From Scenedesmus sp. ARA3 (Eukaryota; Chlorophyta; Chlorophyceae; Sphaeropleales; Scenedesmaceae), in the NCBI GenBank assembly GCA_004335835.1, contig RWJK01001118.1, forward strand, positions 19,259 to 83,258: 64,000 nucleotides of DNA, in the 5' to 3' direction. A program made the position numbers and the translations under genes. Below, piece after piece: positions 57,463-64,000 of the stretch (the first letter of the stretch is position 1; every line of letters starts with the position of its first letter). The notes under the pieces were generated by a model that made no database searches, was not told where the DNA came from, and was given only the letters and a program-made list of their open reading frames with translations.

Positions 57463-60293
57463 TAAATATAATTTAAAATGATAGAATTTGCCGCCTCACC
57501 TGGCGGCTGGATCTGTGCGCGGCACATGGGGCAGGTGGCGGCCTTGTCGCGCGTGAGCCACTCGCTGATGCACTCCTCGCAGAATATGTGGCTGCAGGCG
57601 GCCAGGCAGGCAGGCAGCACATTGATTGCAGCTACAGTCGGTGAAGGACGTAGATGATGACACTCGACAACCAACGGCAGCTAACAAACAATGCAGCCAC
57701 ACAGCATGCACAGGTGCAGACAGCCAGTTTGGCTGAGTACACACACTGGGAACTCCAGCAGCGCCAGGAGCATGTCATTTGCATCATCTGACTCTGCCTG
57801 TCCGGTCATTGCAAAACACAGCAAGATGCTGTGTCCTGACTGGCGCAACTTCTGCTCTTCTTGTTTCTTTTCTGTAGGCGTTGGATGCCATTTGTCATCG
57901 TGAGTCATCTTGCGTGTCACCACAGGGCCTGCTGCTGACTCACCTGCAGTCGAGCCGCACAGCAGCATCTGCAGGCTCCTGCACACAGCAACCACAGCAG
58001 CAGCAGATGTATTAGCCACACCTTCTTCCCAGATATAACTCTTGGCTAAAACCCCCGTGTCAGGCAGGCAGGCAAAACACACCGACTGGAAGTGCAAAGC
58101 TGTTCCTTGCACCCCTGTCCATCCAACAGAGCACTGCTGCTGTTGTTGATCCGCCCAGCACCTCAAACTGCGCCAAACGCTACACCAGTAGCTCAACCCT
58201 CCCCGGCCCCTGCGCCAACCTCACACAAGATGCACCCTCTCCCACACACTCACCTGGCAGATGGGGCAGCACGTGCCATGCTCCTCATTGCAGCCCCCGT
58301 CAGCCTTGCCGCCGCAGTAATCCTTCAGGTATGTGCCCACCAGGGCCCCGCTGCCGCTGCGCAGCAGCAGCTTCGTGGCACTCAGCAGCAGCCGGCCCTG
58401 GCGCAGCAGCCCCCAGCCCTTGAAGGTGAGGTAGAAGCCCGCCAGCAGGCTGCTGAGCACGCCGTTCAACGTGCAGGTGACCAGGTAGGTGTACCTGCGG
58501 GCAGTTTCAAGTGAAGGTTTGATACTCAGCAGGCCCCCCGCCGTTGAAGGTGAGGTAGAAGCCCGCCAGCAGGCTGCTCAGCACACCATTCAGCGTGCCC
58601 GTGACCAGGTAGGTGTACCTGCAGCATAGTAACCATGCTTTGTTGTTACTTAGTTGTGATCATTTAATAGATGCCACCTGTGCGATCAAGTCACAAAAAC
58701 AGGCATGACAGAGCACCACGGAGGTGTGTTGCAAGTTATCATGCGGCTAGTCTGCGTCACAGAGATTCAGCTGACAGCACAGGCAGAGGCTGATGGCACT
58801 AGCATAAGAGAACCAGCAGTAGGAGGAAGATCAGTGCAGAAAAAACGCATCAAGCATGCTTTATAGCAGCTGCCTGGTGGCGCAAGTCTGCGCAGCCAAC
58901 GCATGCAGCAAGCACCAACAGCACTGCATATCCGTTGGCGCTGACTGGTAACAACCATGCTGCTGCTACTCTTGCGCTCACCACACGGGTATCGGCACCA
59001 GCGCCCGGTACACTGCCAGCACATACTCCACCAGCGTCAGCAGCCGCGCCTGGCGCCTGCTGCTCCTGCTGCTGCCGCCGCTGCTGCTGCCGCCGCGCCA
59101 CCACGACTGCACTGCTGCCACCAGCAGCAGCTTTGGGGCTAGCCCACAGAAGCGCACCAGAGAGTCCGCCACCAGCACCAGGAACGCCGCCTGCCACACC
59201 TGCGATAAAAAAACAGAAAGCCACCACCAGACAGTGTTGCGAAAACACCAGCAGCAGCCCCAGGCAGCAGCATGCATTAGCATCCCTTGTCAACAGCTGC
59301 GTCACATCCAGGAAAGCAAGCCATTGTCCTATCCGCAACCCAGCTGCCACAGCTTCACCTGGCTCCAGCAAACCACAGCACGCACAAACACAGCAACGCT
59401 CATATGTTGCAAACCACGATCACCTGCCACACACGCACACGGCAGCCATGCTGTGCAACTCAACTTCAAACGCAATGGCCTGACCAACATAGGCACCACA
59501 GGCGGCACGGATTACACATACCTTCACCTGCCACACACACAGCCAGCCGCACTGCGCAGCACTACTTCAACTGCGGCTGCAATGACCAACCAGTGAACAC
59601 CAACAACAGCTGGCCTCACCGAAATGGGCGCCTCTGGCGGCTGCAGCAGAAAGCGGCGGTACAGCCGCTGCCCTGATGTCAGCCAGCCCACCAGCGCCGC
59701 ATTCGTGGCAATGTACAGCACGCCTGCAACCATCTCGCCCGCACTGCTGCTGCCGCCGCCGCTGCTGCTGCTGCCACTGCTGCTGCCCCCTGGGCGCGGC
59801 TGCGTTGCCAGCTTGCGCACAAACTGGTTGGCTTTCACCAGGGAGCACAGCAGCCACAGGAACAGAAAAATTCCTGCAAGCAGGCACAGCGCAGCAAACC
59901 AAGATGTGCTAGAGATCACAATGCATGCTTAGTAGAGGACATGTCTGGCCTGATGATAGCTTGCCGCAGCCCATCTGGGCTGTTGCATACATCTCCTCCT
60001 TACAGGGTTACGATTGCAGGTGCAGCATGCTTCTGCTGCAAGCGCTAGTGCTGCCATAGATATGCAGCTGCTGCCTGAGGCATATCTATGGCAGCACTAG
60101 CTAGGCTAGCTGGTGCGTACAACAGCAGTTGGCTGGCTGGTTGGTGCGTGTAACAGCAGTTGCAGCTGCCTCGCACCTGTACAGAAGTGGTAAACAAACA
60201 CTGCAGCCAGTATGAGGAAGTATGGCAGCATACTCTCCACCCATTTGGCTATTGCCTGCAGCAAGTGGCAGCAAAGGAACAAGTACAACGCAA

Positions 60294-60348
<55 letters not shown>

Positions 60349-61041
60349 GTAGTCAGCTTGCTGTTGACACGTGTGAGGATACATTCGGGGAGCTCATAGT
60401 GCTGCCTGGTCCTTGCTGGGCACCTTAAGCGTTTCTATCTGTTGCATAACAGCTGCCTGCTGCTGTTGAGTGCTTGAACTTGAAAAAGGGCAGCATGGAG
60501 CAACTTGAGGACGTGACAACTGCAGGGGTGATCATCATGCCAGTGTGATGCACACTCCATGCATTATACATGCCACCGCTGCAGATGCAGGTGCTGCAAC
60601 CACCAGGCATGCTGTTGTTGCCTTGGTGTCGCTTGGTTTGGCTGAGTGAGCTTGGCAACACTGCACTGCCCAGGCTCGTATGCGGAGACAGGGCGAACCT
60701 GCACTAGCATGCCGGGCAGCACTTGCCTGCAAGTCCAATCCATTCGAGTTCGACAGCCTGTGCCGCTCTGCTTCTGCTGCTGCTGTTTCAGCTGCTCCTG
60801 CTGGTGCTGTCGCTGCCCCTGTCCCTACTTCAGCATCTGCTGCTTGTGAGGGTAGCGCTGCTGCGCTCTGCAGGACCTGCGATCCCAGCCGTCCGATTGC
60901 TGCTGACTCCTGCGAGATGTTGATGCCTAGCTGGCTTTGAATCGCATGCTGTAGCACAGAGTTCAGCACCCCAGGCGCTTGCTGTTGCTGCCCAAGCGTT
61001 GAGCTGCTCCGGCTGCCCTGAACAAAGCTATGAGTATCCAT
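57453..61041 (-). CDS. RNFT-type transmembrane RING E3 ubiquitin ligase
   Basis: Exons 61041-60727, 60255-60177, 59873-59620, 59199-58982, 58494-58254, 57978-57944 and 57591-57453 join in phase to about 426 residues, close to human RNFT1 (about 435). Exon 1 is a Q/A-rich soluble N-terminus. Then come several hydrophobic segments (MLPYFLILAAVFVYHFC, IFLFLWLLCSLV, VAGVLYIATNAALVGWL, AAFLVLVADSLV, VTCTLNGVLSSLLAGFYL). The C-terminal RING is split over three exons: CCPICQ, EPADAAVRLDC, then SHIFCEECISEW ... CPMC, giving C-x2-C, C-x-H-x2-C-x2-C and C-x2-C. RNFT proteins are membrane E3 ligases linked to ER quality control; that role is family inference. The first intron has a GC donor (CAG|GCAAGT). 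The last residues (about 14) are AT-rich, and a GTGAGG just before them could be a further donor, so the C-terminal end is uncertain. Confidence 0.85.
58538..58624 (-). repeat. Copy of RNFT exon 5 start with acceptor
   Basis: On the minus strand GCTGCAG then YTYLVTGTLNGVLSSLLAGF and a few more codons, almost identical to the real exon from 58494 down. It lies upstream of the real exon in the intron and ends in unrelated sequence. Confidence 0.85.
60045..60100. repeat. Perfect 21-base inverted repeat with 14-base loop
   Basis: Arms 60045-60065 (CTAGTGCTGCCATAGATATGC) and 60080-60100 are exact reverse complements. It lies in an intron of the RNFT-type gene. The RNA would form a strong short hairpin on either strand. 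Confidence 0.9.
60297..60346 (-). repeat. CTG run (sense to the gene) before RNFT exon 2
   Basis: An uninterrupted CAG array on the plus strand is CTG on the gene's sense strand. It ends about 40 bases before the acceptor of exon 60255-60177. Confidence 0.9.
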
Positions 61042-61564
61042 GAAAAGATCGTTCTTTGTGTTTGCCCCTGAAGGGCCAATAGTGCTTAAAACAGCAGGAG
61101 CAGAAGCGCGGGCCTGCGCGTGCCAAGCCCAACGTGGTACAGCATACGCAGAAAAGCAAATGTTTTGCAAATGAAGTATAACCAGAGGCGTCACCAATGT
61201 GCGTGCTCGTATGCCTGGTGGTTTGCGGGACCAAATGGCCTGTCACTCTGGCTCCTGAACTGAATACCATGTGACCTTATTTTACGCATGCACAAGCTGT
61301 TGACACGGCTGAACAAGCCAAAACTGAGCAACTGTAGTAACTCGGCCGCTATCCTACCCAGTGCAATAAGACAAGCAGGACTGGCTGCAGCACCTGCAGC
61401 ACCAGCAGCAGCACCAGCAGCACCAGCAGCAGCACCAGCAGCACCAGCAGCACCGGCAGCAGCAGCAGCAGCAGCAGATGCAACCTTGACCTGTGAGCAG
61501 CATTCCTGCAGCTCAAGCTGTTCTCCAACTCACACTGTCGCACCTGAAGTCTCTGGATGTTGCA
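61042..61564. promoter_or_regulatory. Divergent promoter region, RNFT-type / methyltransferase genes
   Basis: About 520 bases between opposite start codons. It includes a GCAGCACCA minisatellite-like stretch at about 61386-61478, probably in the 5' untranslated region of the methyltransferase transcript. Confidence 0.5.
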
Positions 61565-62408
61565 ATGAGCCATGAGGAGCAGCAGCAGCAGCCATGTGGC
61601 AGCCCCAAGGCCTGGCAGCGCTTCTACATGGGCTACAGGGAGCGCTTTGTTGATGACTGCTGGTGCGTTACAGGCAGGAGTGCGCTGCCAGTATTCTGGC
61701 GTTGTGCAGCAGCAACCGTTGGGCATGTACAGCTGTGCTGCCAGCACTCCAGTGTTGCCAGGTGGTCATGCCAGCACCAAAATCTGCCCATCAGCTGCTG
61801 TATAAGAAAGAGTTTAGACACCCGACGAGTCCTGAGGACCACGTTGGATGCGTAACTGCGCATGTCAAGCAAAGCTGGGCCCGCAGACTCCTCGCTGTTC
61901 TGACAACAAGTTATGGATGATGCGCCTCACACAGCAAGCTCACCAGCACACTGCTGCATCTGTTACTTGCCGGTGCACTCTCACTCGCAGCAGCTCATTC
62001 ATTCACTCACTCATTCACTCACTCATTCATTCATTCATTCATTCATTCGTTCATTCGTTCATTCATTCATTCATTCATTCATTCATTCATTCATTCATTC
62101 ATTCATTCATTCATTCATTCACTCGCAGCATCGAGCTGGCAAATGGCAAGGTAGTCAGGCTGGCGCAGGCTCCCAGCGCCAACAGCAGCAAGTCTAAGAA
62201 GCAGCAGCAGCAGCTAGACAAGAACGCAGACCCAGCCCTAACAGGATGCACCGTATGGGACGGTGCTGTGGTGCTGTCACAGTACCTGACAGCTCCTGGG
62301 AGTCCTGTGCTTGCTGCTGCAGCAGCAGCAGTCGCAGCCGCCTCCGCAGCAGCAGCAGCAGCAGCAGGGGATTTTGCATGCTCAGAGGGTGCCTGTGTCC
62401 CCACCAAA

Positions 62409-62452
<44 letters not shown>

Positions 62453-63680
62453 AGTAAGCCTGGAGCTAGGGGCTGGTACAGGTGCAGTGTCTCTCAGCCT
62501 GCTGGCAGCTGGTGCCGTGCACCGAGCCGTCATAACAGACATTCCAGACATGACGGCTCACCTGCAGTCTAATGTTCAGCACAATGCAGCACTCTTCAAC
62601 CCTGCGAGGGCAGTAGTGAAGCCTCTGCGGTGGGGAGAAGCAGCAGATGTGAAGGCCCTGGCACCGCCAGGCCCTCCATTCAAGCTGATCGTTGGGAGTG
62701 ACCTTGTGTACTACTCTTACAGCGAGGCAACGCCGCACTCGCGGCTGCTGCTGCTGGCCCTGCAGCAGCTGGCGGGGCCTGAGAGCCAAATATATTTGGC
62801 GCTCAGCTTGCATCACAACCCGCAAGGTGAGTGGGGCAGCAAGAATCTCATGTTTTTACTTCAGTTGTAAAGGTGTTTTTTGGCACTGTAGCGGCTGGCG
62901 GGGCCTGAGAGTCAGATATATTTGGCGCTCAGCTTGCATCACAACCCGCAAGGTGAGGGGGGCAGCAAAAACTTCTTCTTTTTGCTTCGTCTATAAAGGT
63001 GTCTGTTGGCGCTGCAGCGGCTGGCAAGGCTTGACAGTCAGATGTATCTGGGGCTTGGCCTGCATCACAACTCACAAGGTGAGGGGGCTGCAGAAAGATG
63101 TTAGTTGGCGCTGCAGCAACTGGCAGGGCCTGAGAGTCAAATCTACTTGGCGCTCAGCTTGCATCACAACCCGCAAGGTGAGTGGGGCAGCAACAATTTC
63201 ATCTTCCTACTTCATTTGTAAAGGTGTTTATTGGCGCTGTAGCGGCTGGCAGGGCGCGACAGTCAGATGTACCCGCTTGGCTTGCATCACAACTCACAAG
63301 GTGAGGGGGCTGCAGAAAGATGTTAGTTGGCGCTGCAGCAGCTGCCGGGGCCTGACAGCCAGATCTGCCTGGCGCTCAGCTTGCATCACAACCCGCAAGG
63401 TGAGCAGCAGCAGAGATTGTGAGGCGCGAGGTATGGTGACGGTTTACATCAGTGAACACACATGCTTGCGCAAGCGTGCTCCGGCTCATGCAGCGCGTGA
63501 CTCATGCATGCGTTTGCTGCTGCTGTGGCCATTCACACTGGGCAACACATCATGATGCAGAGGTTGAGAGCTTTCTGCGCTGGGCCCAGGAGGTGTAGAG
63601 GTGTAGCTTTACCCTTCACATGTAAAAGGACGAGTGACATGTCTGTTGCCCCAGCTGCCGCAGCACAGTAATCACGCACG

Positions 63681-63715
<35 letters not shown>

Positions 63716-63928
63716 CCCACTGCATGCCAATCCACTGCAGAGGTTGAGAACTTCCTGCGCTGGGCCGAGGAGGTGTGGGGCTTCAGCGTGCAGCGCATAC
63801 AGCAGCAGATCCCTGCAGAGTACAGGGTGGCTGATGTGCTGGTGGTGCGGCTGCAGCTGCTGGATGCTGGCGCAGCAGCAGCGGCTGCTGCACAGGCACG
63901 CGCCGGCACACTGGTCCGTGGCTACTGA
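61565..63928 (+). CDS. Family-16 (METTL21-like) S-adenosylmethionine-dependent methyltransferase
   Basis: Exons 61565-61662, 62129-62826 and 63741-63928 join in phase to about 327 residues. The SAM-binding glycine loop is LELGAGTGAVSL at about residues 144-154. ITDIPDM is the acidic strand-2 motif, and VGSDLVYY is the post-motif typical of lysine methyltransferase family 16 (METTL21, EEF1A and chaperone methyltransferases). The exon 2 frame has K/Q-rich and Ala runs around residues 50-130, before the loop. The last exon (VENFLRWAEEVWGF ... VVRLQLLDAG) supplies the end of the fold. The likely role is protein lysine methylation; the target is not known. Intron 2 is filled with copies of exon 2's end and one of exon 3's start. 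Confidence 0.83.
61995..62124 (+). repeat. (ATTC)n microsatellite before the exon 2 acceptor
   Basis: ATTC units with some CACT variants, about 130 bases. The array is bounded on both sides by TCACTCGCAGCA (61981-61992 and 62120-62131), the second being the real acceptor, so it seems to have expanded within a duplicated 3' splice site. Confidence 0.9.
62764..63404 (+). repeat. Six-copy array of the methyltransferase exon 2 donor edge
   Basis: The real end (LAGPESQIYLALSLHHNPQ then GTGAGT) is at 62764-62832. Copies start near 62888, 63010, 63108, 63240 and 63328. All five keep H-H-N, CAAG and a GTGAG donor, and most keep a CTGCAGC or CTGTAGC before them. Spacers are of two types: a long A-type with TAAAGGTGTTTNTTGG, and a short B-type with GGGGCTGCAGAAAGATG. 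This points to repeated duplication of multi-copy units. Confidence 0.9.
63546..63597 (+). repeat. Decayed copy of methyltransferase exon 3 start
   Basis: GATGCAG then AGGTTGAGAGCTTTCTGCGC ... GAGGTG then TAG. The real acceptor and exon begin at 63741 (VENFLRWAEEV). The copy has a stop and lies about 190 bases upstream in the intron. Confidence 0.85.
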
Positions 63929-64000
63929 GCAGCAGGCGGTGGAGGGCATGAGGAGAGGCGTGTGCAGCAGCAGGCGGTGGAGGGCATGAGGAGAGGCGTG
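63929..64000 (+). repeat. 34-base tandem repeat right after the stop codon
   Basis: 63929-63962 is repeated at 63967-64000 with a 4-base spacer; the unit runs from GCAGCAGGCGG to GAGAGGCGTG. It continues to the window edge, so there may be more copies. Confidence 0.9.

Noticed and set aside
61995..62124. ATTC array as a CRISPR or protein-coding repeat
   Set aside because: It has no spacers, is a simple tetranucleotide, and sits in an intron before a supported acceptor.
62888..63404. Methyltransferase exon-edge copies as true cassette exons
   Set aside because: Each unit is about 61 bases, so single inclusion shifts the frame; the direct join 62826 to 63741 is in phase and completes the fold.
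1..64000. tRNA or rRNA genes
   Set aside because: No cloverleaf with matching A and B boxes or rRNA-like sequence was recognised by eye; a tRNA scan would be decisive.

Overview
This is nuclear DNA from a eukaryote, most likely a chlorophyte green alga. Genes are short exons split by many GT-AG (some GC-AG) introns. Coding and intronic DNA is full of CAG/CTG triplet runs. TGTAA, the usual green-algal polyadenylation signal, lies downstream of several stop codons. A radial-spoke-2-like gene implies a flagellate or a lineage that keeps flagellar genes. The triplet-rich style suggests Chlorophyceae (Sphaeropleales or Chlamydomonadales); that placement is inference.

I rebuilt twelve multi-exon genes by joining exons whose splice sites and reading phases agree. 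In order: alpha/beta hydrolase (-, 1-2631, 3' end outside window); CREST-superfamily membrane protein (+, about 3254-5597); radial spoke protein RSP2-like (-, 7356-11545); tRNA pseudouridine synthase PUS3-like (+, 11902-15489); mTERF family organelle protein (+, 16267-20162); GH1 glycosidase (+, 22265-27586); two tandem DEDDy 3'-5' exonuclease paralogues (-, 28126-29393 and 30915-32442); a SET-like plus armadillo-repeat protein (+, 34421-38838); a large receptor-like protein kinase (-, 46018-55161); an RNFT-type RING/transmembrane E3 ligase (-, 57453-61041); and a family-16 (METTL21-like) methyltransferase (+, 61565-63928). The 38.8-45.5 kb stretch holds no gene I can support. It contains a 438-base assembly gap and a small island of foreign-looking composition with a possible short retroposon.

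The genes do not form a pathway. Several adjacent pairs are head-to-head with compact shared promoter regions (2632-3253, 11546-11901, 61042-61564), and some are tail-to-tail.

The most striking signal is structural. In at least eight of the twelve genes, short stretches spanning an exon-intron junction are duplicated in tandem inside the adjacent intron, or, for last exons, inside the 3' flank. Copies on the donor side lie downstream of the true exon and copies on the acceptor side lie upstream, each carrying its splice site and 20-120 bases of exon. Decay ranges from almost none to heavy. In the kinase gene the exon encoding the DFG segment has two extra intact 111-base copies with both splice sites and phase 0-0. 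A second pattern is that sense-strand (CTG)n runs repeatedly sit directly before 3' splice sites.
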